Assembly (NCBI GenBank): GCA_009599575.1
Contig: VWND01000022.1
Location: 1 to 64,000 of the forward strand
From: Blumeriella jaapii
Taxonomy: Eukaryota > Ascomycota > Leotiomycetes > Helotiales > Drepanopezizaceae
Direction of reading: 5' to 3'
DNA length: 64,000 nucleotides
Below are positions 1-12,827 of the stretch, piece by piece (the first letter of the stretch is position 1; each line of letters starts with the position of its first letter). Below the pieces are notes generated by a model that worked only from the letters and a program-made list of their open reading frames with translations, was not told the DNA's origin and did no database searches. Made by a program: the position numbers and the translations under genes.

Positions 1-1269
1 CATCTTTTTCATTGTATATTTGCTATATATTTTATTAAAATATAATTTTTTTATAATTTGAATATTATTTTTTTGCATATTTAATTGTATGATTTATTTT
101 ATTAAAATCTTAATAAACCCTAACCTTCTTTTAAATTTATACGTTCTTATTTAATTTTTTTATTAATTTTATTTATTTTATTTTGTTATAATAAAACGCT
201 GTCTTTTATATAATCTAATATATTATATCTTTAAGTTCATTTATCTATTACAAATTATTTCTTTCTAATTTATAAAATATTTCATTTTTATTTTATTTCA
301 TTTTTTTTAATTATATATTTATTTTCGAATAATTTATACGCTTCTTATTATTTATTTTGTAATATATTTTATTTAAATATTATTATTTTTGATATTATGG
401 AACGCTTTTTTTTGCATATTTTATTATTATATATATTTTATTTATAATTTTTTTTTCTTTAAATTATCAACGCTATCTTCTGCCTATTTTTTAATATAAT
501 TTTTATTTTTATTTTTTTTTTTTTTTTATTTTTTTCTTTCAATTAACAATTTTAATTTTATTTATTAGTTTTTTTTTTGATTTATTTTTCTTATATATTA
601 TTTCCTTATAATATATAAGCTTTTATTTATTTATTTAATAATATTCTTTTCTATTTAATTTAATAATTATTTAATACTAAGTTTTTCTTTTATACGCTAT
701 CTTTTGATTATTATAATTAATACTTTTTTATAACTTGTACGCTCCTTTTTGCTTGTTTTATAATATATTATATTTATTTATAGAAACAAATCAATTTATA
801 CATTTTTTATTACTTGTTTTATTATATTTTTTTAGGACATTTATTTATATATTAATTTTTTTAGTAGATACGCTCCCTATGGTTTTTTTTATTTTTTATT
901 TTATTTATTTTATTTCTGTTTTATATTTGTCTAATTTATTTTTTGTTTTTATTTTATTTTCAGTTTACTTTTGTTTTGTTTCCATTTTACTTTTATTTTA
1001 CTTTTATTTTATTTCTATTTTATTTTTATTTCATTTCTTCTTTATTTTTTTTATTTCTATTTTATTCATATATTATTCTTTTATAATATATACGATTTTC
1101 GTAGCTTATTTTATTATTTATTTTATTTCTATTTTAATTTTGTTTTAATTTATTACAATATAAACGATTTCTATTGCTTATATTATTATATAATTTTTAA
1201 TTCAATTATATTTTATTTTTTTACAATACAAACGCTTTACTTTTATTATATTTCTATTTTAATTTTATT

Positions 1270-1398
1270 TTACTTTTATTTTACTTTTATTTTACTTTTA
1301 TTTTACTTTTATTTTACTTTTATTTAACTTTTATTTTACTTTTATTTTACTTTTATTTTACTTTTATTTTACTTTTATTTTACTTTTATTTTATTTCT
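1270..1398. repeat. 11-bp minisatellite (ACTTTTATTTT)n
   Basis: About 12 nearly identical head-to-tail copies of an 11-bp unit are readable directly. The array sits inside the larger degenerate satellite. Confidence 0.9.
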
Positions 1399-1781
1399 AT
1401 TCTAATTCTTTACAGCTTATACGATTTCTATTACTTATTATATTATATAATTTTTGATTTAATTATATATTACTTTTTTATAATGCAAATGTTTTACTAT
1501 TATTTTACTTTTATTTTACTTTTATATTACTTTTATTTTATTTTTATTTCAATTTTATTTTACTTGTATTTTATTTCTATTTTTTTTTTTTTATTCTTTA
1601 CAATTTAAACAATTTTTATTGCTTATTTTATTATACAATTTTTGATTTATTTATATATTACTTTCTTATAATACAAACGCTTTAATTCTTTTTAGTTTTT
1701 GATTAACTTTTATTTTACTTTTGGTTATTTTTATTTCACTTCTATCTTACTTTTACTTTAGTTTACTTTTACTTTACTTTT

Positions 1782-1914
1782 ATTTCTATTTTATTTCTAT
1801 TTTATTTCTATTTTATTTCTATTTTATTTCTATTTTATTTCTATTTTATTTCTATTTTATTTCTATTTTATTTCTATTTTATTTCTATTTTATTTTTATT
1901 TTATTTTTATTTTA
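1782..1914. repeat. 11-bp minisatellite (TTTCTATTTTA)n
   Basis: About 12 tandem copies of an 11-bp unit that differs from the array near 1270 by only a couple of positions. The two arrays are probably related by descent. Confidence 0.9.
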
Positions 1915-2575
1915 TAATAAACGCTATCCGTTGCAAATCTTTTAATAAATCTTTTTATTATAATTTATACGCTATTTTCTGCTGGTTTTATTATGTATAT
2001 TTTATTTTAATATGTTTTCATATCTTTTGCTTTTTTTATTTTTGAAATTTTTTTTTATTTTTTTATTTATTTATAAATAAAAAATTTATAGTTTGAACGC
2101 CACCCCGTTTTTCTTTTAATTTAAATTAAACTTTATTTATTTATATTATTATTTCTTATAATATATACGCTATATCCAGTTTAAATTATTATATATTTTA
2201 AATTTTTTTAATTTATATTCTTTTTTTATGAATTTTAAGCTGATTTTTTGTCTTTTTTATTATTTTTTTTTTTTTTTTTTCGATTTTTTATATTATTGTT
2301 TTTAAATTTTAGGCTATTTTTTTGTTTTTTGTATTATAAATGTATTTCTTTAGATTTTTATTTTAATTTTTTATAATTTATATTATATTATATATTAATT
2401 TTCTTTTATAATTATTATTTATACCTTTTTTCTGATATATATTTATTTATATATTTATTTATTATAAATTAAACGCCACCTTGTTTTTTGTAATATAAGT
2501 TTTTTTTTTCTATTTATATTTATCTTCCTTTTATTTTATACGCTATTTATTTATTTATTTATTAAATATGATAAA

Positions 2576-2680
2576 TATTTAATTTATATATTATTTAATT
2601 TATATATTATTTAATTTTATATATTATTTAATTTATATATTATTTAATTTATATATTATTTAATTTATATATTATGTAAT
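2576..2680. repeat. 16-17-bp minisatellite (ATTTAATTTATATATT)n
   Basis: Six or so tandem copies of a 16-bp unit, one with an extra T. It is pure A/T and ends just before another tACGCTATT word. Confidence 0.85.
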
Positions 2681-3629
2681 TATAATTTATACGCTATTTT
2701 TGCCCTATTTTATTATAATATTATATTTTGATTTATATATTATTTCCTTAGAACTTATAAGTCTTTTTTTTCTTATTTAATTATATATTTAAAAAAATTA
2801 ATTTTTTTCCGAAATATAAGTTTTACTTTTTATTTATTTTTATTATATATATTTAATTTTTATCCTTTTTTAAAATTTCTTTTACTTTTTCTATTATATA
2901 ATTTTTGTTGTCTTTTTGTTTTACTTATTTATATTATAAATCTTTATAATTTAAATACCACCTTTTGTTTATTATAATTTAAATATTTTTCTAATAATAT
3001 TTTTTCTTATAATATATACACCATCTGCTTTTATTTTAATATAAGTTTTAATTTTTAATTATATTATTTTTCATAACTTAAACGCTACCGCTTTGTTTTT
3101 TTATTAAAAAAATCTTTTTTATTTAAATATTAATTTTTAAAAATATATATCTTATTTTATACTAATTATTTTATTTTTTTAATATTTTAATTTTTTTTTT
3201 AATATTTATACTATTTTTTTTTATATATTTATATAAATAAAGGTTTTTTTTATTACGCTATCCGCTGTTTTTTAATCAACTAGTTTTTTTCATAACTAAA
3301 GTTTTTTTAAAATTAATTTATTAAATATTTTATTTTATAATTATTTTTATAATAATTCTCGTATTTTATACGCTATTTAATTTAAGAGTTTTTTTTTTAA
3401 ATATTTCATTTTTACAAAATTTTTATTACTTAAATTTATTTTACCGTTATTTTTATTTTGCTTATTTTATACTTTTATTCTTATTTTAAAATTATTTTTT
3501 ATAATATATTAAATTTCGTAAAAATATTTATTCTTCTGCAATTTAGTCGTTAATTTTTATTTTGCTCATTTTAGTTAATACCTTTTTTCACTTATTATAT
3601 GATTTTCCCTGCCGGTTACTCGGTATTTT

Positions 3630-3664
<35 letters not shown>

Positions 3665-5452
3665 ATTTTCAATTATACGATATATAAATTATTTATTTAT
3701 CTTTTTTTTTATATTTTTTTTTATAATATTATTAATATTTGTAATATATAATTGTAATATTTTTGCTATTTAGGCCTTTTCTACTTTTTTTTTTTTATTT
3801 TATAATATATTTTATTTTTTTACAAATTATACGATTTTTTGCTTTGCTTTTTTTTTTTAAATATTAATTGTATAAATTATATATTATTTAAACTGATTAT
3901 TTTGATGTTTTCTGTTTTAAATTTTTTATTTTTTATTTTATTTATATAAAATAATTTTTAATTTTTGTTTATTAACCGTTATTCGCATTTTTACTTATTG
4001 AATTAAAAATTACGGTTTTTTAAAAAATATACGATCTTGTTACTTTGCTTATTATATTATATATTTCAATTTTATGAATTTTATTTTATTAAATTTTATT
4101 TTATTCATTTTTTTAATTTAATTTTTTTTATTAAATTTTCATTTAATAAATTTTATTTAGGCGTATTTTTTTTCAACTTTTTAAAAAAACATTTTGTTTA
4201 TTTAAATAATATTTTAATTTTTGCGATTTAACCATTTGTTACATTTTGCAAATATTATAATAAATTATATATTTTTAATAAATTAATATTTATAAAATTA
4301 CGATTTTGTTATTTTCCATATTTTATTATATATTTTATTATTATAAACTATACGTTATTTAAGTTTATTTAAGCGTAATTTTTCTTTTACTTTTTTAAAA
4401 ATATATTTTTGTTTAAACAGTTTATATATTACTTTTTATTATATAATTTTTTTAATACTTTTGTTTGATTTTTAATAAATTTTCCTTTTTTATAAAATAC
4501 TCGGGTTTATTACCTTTTCCTTTTTTTTCAAATTTTTTTTTATAAATTATAAATAGTTTAAGTTTCTTAAGCGTAATTCTTTTTTGCTTTTTTAAAATAT
4601 ATTTTATTTATATAAATTTTATTTTACTACTTTTTTTTTATTGAAATTTTTTATTTTTTGGAATATTTTATAGAAAATTATATTTTTTTTAAATTATACG
4701 CTATTTAAATCTTTTAATTTTTTTTTTTTTTTTTTTCGTTTTTATAATACATTTTGTTTATAAAATATATATTTTGCTTTTTGTTATTTAGTTTTTTTTA
4801 TTTTTACTTATTTTATAAAAAAATTTTATTATTTATAAATTATACAATTTGTTAGCTTTGCTTATTTTAATATATATATTTTAATTTTATAAATTTTATA
4901 TTATTTAAAGCTATTATATCGGAATATTTTGTTTATGCTTATTTTATAAATTATTTTATTTTTATATATTATACGCTATCCTCTGTGGCTAAACTATTGT
5001 TTTATTTTTTTATTTATTATATAATATATTTTTTTTTTAATTATATATTTAATTTATAAATTTTCTTCTATCAAATATTACGCTATTTCCTGTTTTTGTA
5101 AATTATCGATTATATAATTTTATATAAATATAAAATATTCTTGTTTTATATACTATTAATTACTAATTGATTTTAGGAAATGAAATATATTTTTTACAAT
5201 TTATATATTGTTTTTTAAAATAATATAAATTTTGCGAATTTTATTTAATTTTGAAAATTGTATAAATTGAATTGCTTTTATCGCTACTTTTAATAATTTT
5301 TTTTTTATATAATTTCCATTTGCTTAATATAAAATTAAAAAATTTATTAAATAATTTTTAGTACTAAAACATATATATATTCAATTTTATCGATACGTTA
5401 ATTAAATAATTTTAAAAGATTTTATTAAATATTTATTTTTTTTGTAGAAACA

Positions 5453-5545
5453 AAATCGAAATTTTGAAAAAAATCGAAAATTTTGAAAAAAAATCGAAAA
5501 TTTTGAAAAAAGTTCGAAAAATTTAAAAAAAAAAAAAAAAATTTG
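5453..5545. repeat. About 20-bp tandem repeat, ATCGAAAATTTTGAAAAAA type
   Basis: Three to four copies of a roughly 20-bp unit in which a poly-A run alternates with TCGAAAATTTTG, followed by a poly-A tract. It marks the change from the T-skewed left block to A-richer sequence. Confidence 0.75.
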
Positions 5546-5579
5546 AAAATAAAAAAAAAGTGAAGAATAATATGTAATA

Positions 5580-5745
5580 CCCTTTTTAATTCCCTCCTTT
5601 TTACAACATTATTAGCTTATAAGCTCGCCCGCAAGCTTATAAGGTTTTTATTCTTCTGATTATAGCTTATTATCATAAGCTTACCAACTAAGCTAACGGG
5701 CAGTTGGTATGGTTTGGTTGCAAAAAATACAATAAAATCTAACTA
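5580..5745. other. Island of ordinary base composition with palindrome
   Basis: A stretch of about 165 bp with C and G in all contexts, unlike both flanks. It contains a perfect 12-bp palindrome (agcttataagct, 5614-5625), a second AAGCTTATAAG 6-7 bp further on, so that a cruciform or hairpin is possible, and another AAGCTTA near 5680. No open frame or RNA gene is recognisable. It may be an unmutated remnant of a transposon end or spacer. Confidence 0.5.
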
Positions 5746-5749
5746 TAAA

Positions 5750-7250
5750 CTTTTATTTTCAAATTAAACTTCACGTTACGATTAATATTATAATAAAAAT
5801 TAAAAAATCTGTTAGTTATAATTTTGTTATTATAATAATATATATATAAACTTTAATAATTTTTTCAAATAATTATTTTTTTTTTTTGGCGTTTTTAAGT
5901 TTAATCGAAAATTTCCAATATGTTTCAAATTTTGTAGCCGAAAAATATAATAATTTTTTTTTATATATTTTTTTTTTTAATAATTATTTAATATAATTAT
6001 ATTAATTACCCTCCCTCGATAATAAATTATAATTAGAAATAAAAACTAATATTATTATATATCTTATAAAAAATTATATTAAAAAAATTTAATTATTTCA
6101 ATAATATATATAAATTTAAATTAAAATTAAATTATTAAAAAAAAAGCAAAAAGTAATTGTTTTCGTTTTCGAATTTAATTTACAATTTCTTATATGTATT
6201 TATAGTATATATCAGATATTATAAAATATATAAATTTTTCAATTTATTTATTATTTTACATTTTTAAATAAAAGTATTTTTTTTTTTTTAAAAAAATATT
6301 AAATAGATTAATATATTATTTTCATTATATATCCTATATTATATTAATAAGTTTTTTCTCTCTATTTATTTACTATTTTATTTACTATTTCATATTGTTT
6401 TATATTATATTTCTTATATATCCGATATTATATTAATATATTTTTTTTTTCTTTATTTTATTTAATATTTCAAATTTCTATATAAAAGTCTTTTTAAAAA
6501 AAATTTTTTAAAAAGATTTATATATATTAATTTATATTTTCACATTAATATTTACCTTGAAATTCATATATTAATAAATATTAAAAAAATTATAATAACT
6601 ACTTTTTTATTTCTAATCATATACTTAACTTCGAGTTTTATTTATATTATTATATAAAAAAGTATGAAAATTTTTTAATTGCGTTTTCGAATTTACTTCG
6701 TAGTTTTTAATATAATTTTGTATTATATCGCCGATAAATATATTAATATATTTTTCTCATATTTGTTAATTTAATCTTAATATGTATAATTTTTTTTAAA
6801 TAATTATTAAATATATTTGTAGTTATGGCCCCTTATTTTTAAACCAAACTTACTGTAAAAATGAATTTTATAATAAAAATAAGAAAATTTGATAATTAAA
6901 TTAATTTAATAATTTCACAAACCCAGCTTTAATTTAAATTATTATAAAAATAATTATTTATTATTATAAAAGTAATTATAAATTGTTTTTTTTTGCGTTT
7001 TCAAATTTATTAAATATATTTTTTTTTTTTTTTTTTTATTATATAGCCAAAAGATCCAATAATATATTTATATTATTAATATTATATTGTATTTTAATAA
7101 GGGAAATTTGAAGTAATTAATTGCATTATTATATTAATATGTAAAAGCTTAATTTTTATTTGTATTTTTATGTAAAAAGTTAAAAACAATATTAATATTT
7201 GCGTTTTCAAATGTAATTAATAATTTCAAATATATTTACGTTTATATTTA
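5750..7250. repeat. AT-rich spacer with a recurrent GCGTTTTCGAATTT word
   Basis: No gene is seen. The word TTGCGTTTTC(G/A)AATTT and variants recur near 5888, 6160, 6680, 6990 and 7198. A second word around TATATCCGATATTATATTAATA recurs near 6335, 6418 and 6725. This suggests diverged repeats of several hundred bp that have lost nearly all C and G. Confidence 0.45.
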
Positions 7251-7548
7251 TATTTAGATTTAAGTTTCTATTTCTATTCATATTTCTATTTATATTTATA
7301 TTTATATTTATATTTATATTTCTATTTCTATTTCTATTTATATTTCTATTTATATTTCTATTTATATTTCTATTTTATTTTTTTATTTATATTTCTATTT
7401 ATATTTCTATTTATATTTCTATTTATATTTCTATTTATATTTCTATTTATATTTCTATTTATATTTCTATTTATATTTTTAATTATATTTCTATTTATAT
7501 TTCTATTTATATTTATATTTATATTTATATTTCTATTTCTATTTAATT
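7250..7548. repeat. Microsatellite (TTTATATTTCTA)n / (TTTCTA)n
   Basis: About 300 bp of alternating TTTATA and TTTCTA hexamers. The same hexamer family occurs again at 7630-7815. Confidence 0.9.
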
Positions 7549-7640
7549 ATTTTTATATCGAATGTTTTAATAAGTTTCAGACAGATAAAATATTAATAAT
7601 TTAATTTGTAAAGAAAATAGAAATTTAATCTAATATTTCT
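7549..7640. repeat. Direct repeat, copy 1 (flanks a TTTCTA array)
   Basis: An approximately 85-bp segment containing gttttaataagtttcagaca and the word gataaaatattaataattta. It is almost identical to 7818-7903, and the two copies bracket a (TTTCTA)n array. The second copy overlaps the 3' end of the helicase relic, so copy 1 is a duplicate of that gene end. Confidence 0.85.
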
Positions 7641-7815
7641 ATTTCTATTTCTATTTCTATTTTTATTTCTATTTCTATTTCTATTTCTATTTCTATTTCT
7701 ATTTCTATTTCTATTTCTATTTCTATTTCTATTTATATTTATATTTCTATTTAAATTTCTATTTTTATTTTTATTTCTATTTTTATTTCTATTTCTATTT
7801 CTATTTCTATTTAAT
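7630..7815. repeat. Microsatellite (TTTCTA)n
   Basis: Roughly 30 hexamer units with a few TTTATA and TTTTTA variants, lying between the two 85-bp direct repeats. Confidence 0.9.
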
Positions 7816-7817
7816 TC

Positions 7818-7903
7818 TTTTATATCAAATGTTTTAATAAATTTCAGACAGATAAAATATTAATAATTTAATTTGTAAAAAAAATAAAAATTTAATCTAA
7901 GAT
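7818..7903. repeat. Direct repeat, copy 2 (3' end of the helicase relic)
   Basis: Matches 7549-7640 with a handful of substitutions (cgaatg/caaatg, aagaaaatag/aaaaaaataa). Copy 2 runs into the stop codon of the minus-strand helicase relic at 7897-7899. Confidence 0.85.
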
Positions 7904-8154
7904 ATTTCATCTGTTAAGTCAATAAATATATATTTAAGACCTAAAATAGATTTAATATCTAATTCCGTAATATAAACCTGTTTAGTAAAACTTTTTATAA
8001 AACTATTTATATTCGAAATAGATTTATTATCAAATAAATTTTGATAATAATCGGAATTTTGATTTTTAGGCCATAATTTATTTCGTTTAAATAATAAATT
8101 TATTATTTGATAAACAAAATTTATTAATACACATTTATTTTCAAATTCGAAAAA

Positions 8155-8760
8155 TTAACGTAATCGATAATAAATAACAGTAGGTAATAAACAAATAAAA
8201 CAACAATTATTTTCGTATAAATAAAAACTATTTCGAATAAATTCTTCTTTTATATTTTGTGAAAATAAATCAAGATTCGCAAATTTAATACAATCGCGAA
8301 TATAATAATTACTAATATTTTGCGTATAAATAAAATAATAATACGTGTAAAAATTATTATTTTTAAAACTTTGCGATAAAACCCAAATTAAATCATTTTT
8401 TGCGTTTTCGACTTTTTTTGTAATTGTATTAATAATTTGCGTTTGTTTTTCGTAAATATTATTACGATTTATACAAAAATCGCAATTTGCACTAGTTTTA
8501 AAACACTGATCTAAAATAGTATTATTTAAATATAAAGAAATTAATCGTTTACGACAAACTACTTCGCGTAAATAACTTTTAATTAATCTTTTATTTAACG
8601 AATCGTTTTCGATTTCTTTTTCAAAACCTGAATTATAAAAAAACATCGATATAGCTTCGTTTTTATCGCGGCCGGCCCGACTAAAACCTTGTAAAAAACC
8701 GTTAAATTCGAAAGCTAATTCATAATAAATAATAACACGTATATTAAAATAATCAAAGCC
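8155..8760 (-). other. TLH relic: motif VI and RecQ C-terminal Cys region
   Basis: After the shift at about 8761-8765 the frame reads FLQGFSRAGRDKNEA, an excellent match to RecQ motif VI (arginine finger). It continues through CRKRLISLYLNN and NCDFC, the zinc-binding region seen in TLH and RecQ proteins. It ends at a TAA at 8155 that replaces a Gln codon; the same frame stays open for 85 more codons to the final TAG at 7897. Confidence 0.8.
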
Positions 8761-9995
8761 TTTTTGTAACCGCTAATACAAACTAAAATATTATAAAAAG
8801 TTGTATAATCGGTAATAAAACTTTTTAAAACCGATTCCTTTTTATTTTTTGATAATTCAGACGTATATTTCGCGCAATTTAAAAATTTAAATAATTTATC
8901 GATAAGCGCAATTGTAAGACAAAATATTATTATTTTATTTAAATATAATTTAAAATTCGATTTTAATTCAAAACAATATTTTTCGATTTTTTTAAATTTA
9001 TTTTGCATACTTTTAAATTTAAAACTTAAAGCTCGATATGATATATTATTACGTAAACAATCGGCCCGTATTTTAGCAAAAGTTTGTAAATTTAATTTAT
9101 TAATCAATTGATTTTCTTGATTTACGGATAATATACCAGTTAAAAATACTGTTTGAATTTTTAAATTAAGAATTTTTTTAAATTGATATATTATAAAACG
9201 ATAATTAGCCGCAGTTATTAGCAAATGACATTCGTTTAATATAATTCTATCAATTTTTCTTTTATTAATTTTATTTATTAATAAATTAATAAATATATCG
9301 TTTTTCAAAGTTTTAATAAAAATAAAAGTTATAGTTTTAAATTCAAAATTATCTTCGTAATTATTAACAGAAATTTCAAATTTATTTGCACGTTTAAATA
9401 AATCGCTTTTTAAACTAATTAACGGTACGATAATAATAATAATTTTGGCGTTAAATAAAGCAGCGCATAATAAATAAATTAATGATTTACCATTACTAAT
9501 AGGTAATATTCCTAATATATAAGGCACTTTTAATAAAATACTTTTTAATAAAGTTTTTTATTCAGGAATAATAAAATCGATTTCAGAATTATTTAAAAAT
9601 TCGCGTAATAATAATAATAACGTATTATCTCCGATAGGCATAATAGATAAATAATTTAAATTTGTAAGTTTAATTTTTTTATTAATTAAATTATATTCGA
9701 AAGACGCTTGTTTATTATGTTTTTTAGCTTTTGAATTATTATTTAATAAAAGCTTTTGATAACGTAATGCAAAAGTCAAAGATTCAGTCTTGTTTTTATT
9801 AATTCTAACTTTATTAATAATATCGAAATTATTTAAAAATAAATTATTAATAATTTCTTTATTATTTAAGCCGAAAAAATCAAAATAACGAAGGCAAAAT
9901 TGTAAATACTTTGATTGCAAATCGCCTCGCGTATTTTCGAAAGTATTCGAATTACGGCCATAATTTAATTTTTCAGTTATTAACGAATGATTCAT
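8715..9995 (-). other. TLH relic: helicase motor, motifs I-V
   Basis: 9995-9558 and 9527-8715 share one frame, separated by a stop that fits a mutated Gln codon. Walker A reads PISNGKSL, where the family has G-x-GKS. Motif II reads NECH, a D-to-N change from the DECH of RecQ proteins (GAC to AAC, one G-to-A step) that would abolish ATP hydrolysis. Motif III appears as FLTG. The frame is lost in the A-run at about 8761-8765, where a one-base length change joins it to motif VI. Confidence 0.8.
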
Positions 9996-10238
9996 TTAAT
10001 TCGCTTAAAGCTTATTATTCGTAAAACTATTATTAGAATTAATTAATATAATAAAATTGATATCAAGATTTTCTTTTATAAAATATTTAATAATAATTAT
10101 AATAATTTGACGATATTTTTAAATAGTTAAAGGTTAACCAATTTTTACTAAACAAAATGATTTTAAATAATTAAAAATATCGGCCGATTTTAAAAATCTT
10201 TTGTTTATATAAAAAAAATAAGCATTAACTGTTTTATA

Positions 10239-11024
10239 TTAATTATTATTCGCCGAAATATTAATATTTAATATTTTAATAAATAGTTTTATTAAAACCA
10301 TATAATATAATACTAAAGTACTAACTTTTAAAAAAATATATTTTATATTCGAAGCTAGCTTTTCACTAGAATATTGCGATTTAAATTTATTAATATTTAT
10401 AATAAATAAACCACTTCCAATATCAAAAAATAATTCTTTTTTATCTTTACGCGAATTACAACTTCTAAGTGAAATAAGTTCGGTTCCTCGAATAAGTAAA
10501 CCACAATTTAAATAAAAATCAATCAAAAATAACTTTTTTAAATTGAAATTTAATTTTAAATAAGCTTTAATTGCTTAGGGTTTAATTTGTAATTTTTGAT
10601 TCGAAAAATTATAAAAACGAGCTCGTAATTCTGACGATTTAATAACTTTATTAAATAATCATTTATCGTTTGCTTTTTTATTAGGATGTAAATTTTTAAA
10701 AGATAAAAAAAGCGTCGTATTATTACGATCTTCGTATTTTGCAAAATTATTTAACGTAATATAACTATATTCGCTTTCTGAAATATTAAAAATAAAATCG
10801 TTTTTTAATATTTGCTCGGTTTTTAAAATTAATTTTTTAAATACAAATCGCAAATTATCAATATTTAAAACAACGTTTTTATAATTAACTGTATTTTCAG
10901 TCAAACTATGAATTGTAACATTGCTATTGCTTGAAAGATTTTTATTTATAATAAAACAAAACGATCGGTGTAATAGCAATTCGTTTAATACAGTATTCGA
11001 ATTATTTTTAAAAAAATTATTCAT
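10239..11024 (-). other. TLH relic: central GTELISLR region
   Basis: Two open segments (11024-10659 and 10526-10239) in the same frame, interrupted by stops. LLIRGTELISLR followed by ELFFDIGSGLF and FKSQ is typical of the conserved region upstream of the helicase core in fungal TLH-type proteins. The upstream segment shows no recognisable catalytic motif. A frame change must lie between 11024 and 12212. Confidence 0.65.
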
Positions 11025-12211
11025 TAATTTAGTTAAAATATTATTTAAATTACTTTGAGAATTACAAACAAGAATATTTATAGCTTTATTTAAAAATATT
11101 AATTGCGAGCAATATATAAATTTAAAATAATAGCCAAATAAATCTAAAGTATTTCGTAAAGTAAAATTAAATTTTAAATTTTTAATTGCAAAATAAGCGT
11201 TAATAGGACTTTCGAATATATTTAAATCTTGTTTTTGAATTAAAATTTCAAAAATAATATTACTTAATAATTTTTGAAATTCGATTAATAAAGGATTACG
11301 ATCAGTTTCAGAATTTTTATATTTTTTTAAAAATAAAATATAAAAATTTTACTCTGTATCTACGTTTGATAATCTTTCAAAAGACTAAGAATTATTCGAA
11401 GTATTGCTATTATTATTAATATTACTTGAATTGCTATCATCCGATAATATAAATTTATTGCTTATAGAATTATCGAATTTAATTTCAGAATTATCACTCG
11501 ATAAATCGTCGATTAAAATTCGATTATTATAAACTTTATTTATATTTCGATTAATAGTTTTTTATGAAATCTTTCGATGAAATTTCAATTTTTGAATCGT
11601 TTATATAATCAATCGCTTATAATAATAAATCGTCAATTTTTTTTTCTAGTTTTGTATCGATTTTAAAAATCGGTTTACTAGTTTTATATAATTTTAAATT
11701 ATAACTACGAAAGAAAAAAGTAATAAAATTATTAAAAAAAGCAAAATAATCGACGCGAAATTTCGATATAAGTAATATTTTAAATTTTTTATTACCTATT
11801 TTATTAGGCTTAAAACTATTTAAAATATTTAAATGACTTTTATTTATCTAAGTAATTTTATCTAAACTTAAATAAAAAATTTCTTAAATATTATCGATTA
11901 TAAATTTAATCAATTCGTCGTCTTTATTTTGATTATATAATTCACATAAATCGTATAATTTTTGCGGCTTATAATTTTAAATAAATTCAGCATATCGAGT
12001 TTTTGCTTGAAAATTAGTTAAATTATCGCTAAGATTTATTTTAGACGAATTTAAATTTTCGTAAAATAAAGATTTTTTCAAATTTAATTTTTCGATTAAT
12101 AAATTTTAAATTATTAACAAATCAAATGGTAAATCTTTTGAAATCTCATTAGAATGAATATTATTTTTCGATTTCGTTTATTAAATTATCAATTTGTTTA
12201 ATTTCGAAATA

Positions 12212-12601
12212 CTATTTATTTTTTTCAAATGATTGAATAGTTACAATTGAATAATATTTACTAATATTATTTGCAACAATAATTTCGATTTCATTTGTAT
12301 AAATTTTTTTAATATGTTTTTTGATATTTATACGATTTGCTAGAATTAAAAAACAAAAATCGCATTTAAAATTGTTTTGCGATATTTCGAGTTCTGGAAA
12401 AGGTTTTAAATCGAATTTTAATGAAAAAAGTCGTATTAATTTTAAACTGTTTTTCAAAGATTCGATTTTTAACGATTGATAAATAATTAAGCTTTGTTTA
12501 ATTAATTTATTTCGATCGTTTTTTGAAATTGAATAGAAATGGTTTTTACGTATATGTTGTTCAAATCCAGTAATAAATGAATTATAAAACAAATAAAGCA
12601 A
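12212..12601 (-). other. TLH relic: N-terminal region with a broken C2H2 finger
   Basis: 130 continuous codons of the relic. The motif CDFCF, then IKKHIKKIY, fits a C2H2 zinc finger as in the N-terminal part of TLH-like and related fungal proteins. The last histidine is replaced by tyrosine (CAC or CAT to TAT, a C-to-T change), so the finger is broken. The frame is open upstream to the ATG at 12757 except for two stops. Confidence 0.6.
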
Positions 12602-12827
12602 TAATTCAAAATCTATATAATAAGATAAAAATTGAAAATCAAATAAATCTTAAAACGCTTGTTTAGGATTTAAATCGTTAATAGTACGAAAGTTACTAAA
12701 ATAATAAATATTAGCGCTGTTTATCAAAGGGATAGAAAATACTTAAATATTTGACATATCGAATTTTTTTAAAAAAAATCGTATAATCGAAGAAATTCGA
12801 AGAAAATAAAAATAAGTTTTTTTTAAG

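Larger units (their letters stand above)
1..5440. repeat. AT-rich degenerate satellite with about 70-bp periodicity
   Basis: No gene is visible in this stretch. The plus strand is overwhelmingly T-rich. A short word resembling tACGCTATC, usually preceded by a TTATAATTTA-like run and followed by a TGC/TTATT run, recurs dozens of times (for example near 470, 695, 737, 868, 1232, 1676, 1920, 1967, 2165, 2538, 2690, 3253, 3369, 4697, 4970, 5080). Related words such as tACGATTT and aACGCCACC occur near 1088, 1160, 2094, 2471 and 4030. Many intervals are 60-72 bp, which suggests a heavily mutated tandem satellite. Open frames here encode only F/Y/I/L runs and are composition artefacts. Confidence 0.6.
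7897..12757 (-). pseudogene. Telomere-linked RecQ-type helicase relic
   Basis: A degenerate gene of about 1,620 codons, the size expected of fungal telomere-linked helicases (TLH), which are RecQ-related DNA helicases sitting next to telomeres. The likely start is the ATG at 12755-12757; the frame is then readable to a TAG at 7897-7899. Seen in order: a C2H2-like finger, a region with the GTELISLR motif, Walker A as NGKSL, motif II as NECH, motif III-like LTG, motif VI as QGFSRAGRD, and a RecQ C-terminal Cys motif. Several in-frame stops lie where a CAA or CAG codon would become TAA or TAG, for example at 8155, 9558 and 10659, and there are at least two frameshifts. It is not functional as it stands. 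The domain order makes the family call strong. Confidence 0.85.

Noticed and set aside
113..126. Telomere repeat (aaaccctaacc) at the left edge
   Set aside because: Only about one and a half repeats, no array; could be chance in this composition.
735..1945. Long plus-strand frames of F/Y/I/L residues
   Set aside because: They follow from T-rich minisatellites without stops (TTTCTATTTTA and ACTTTTATTTT units); no domain and overlapping frames both open.
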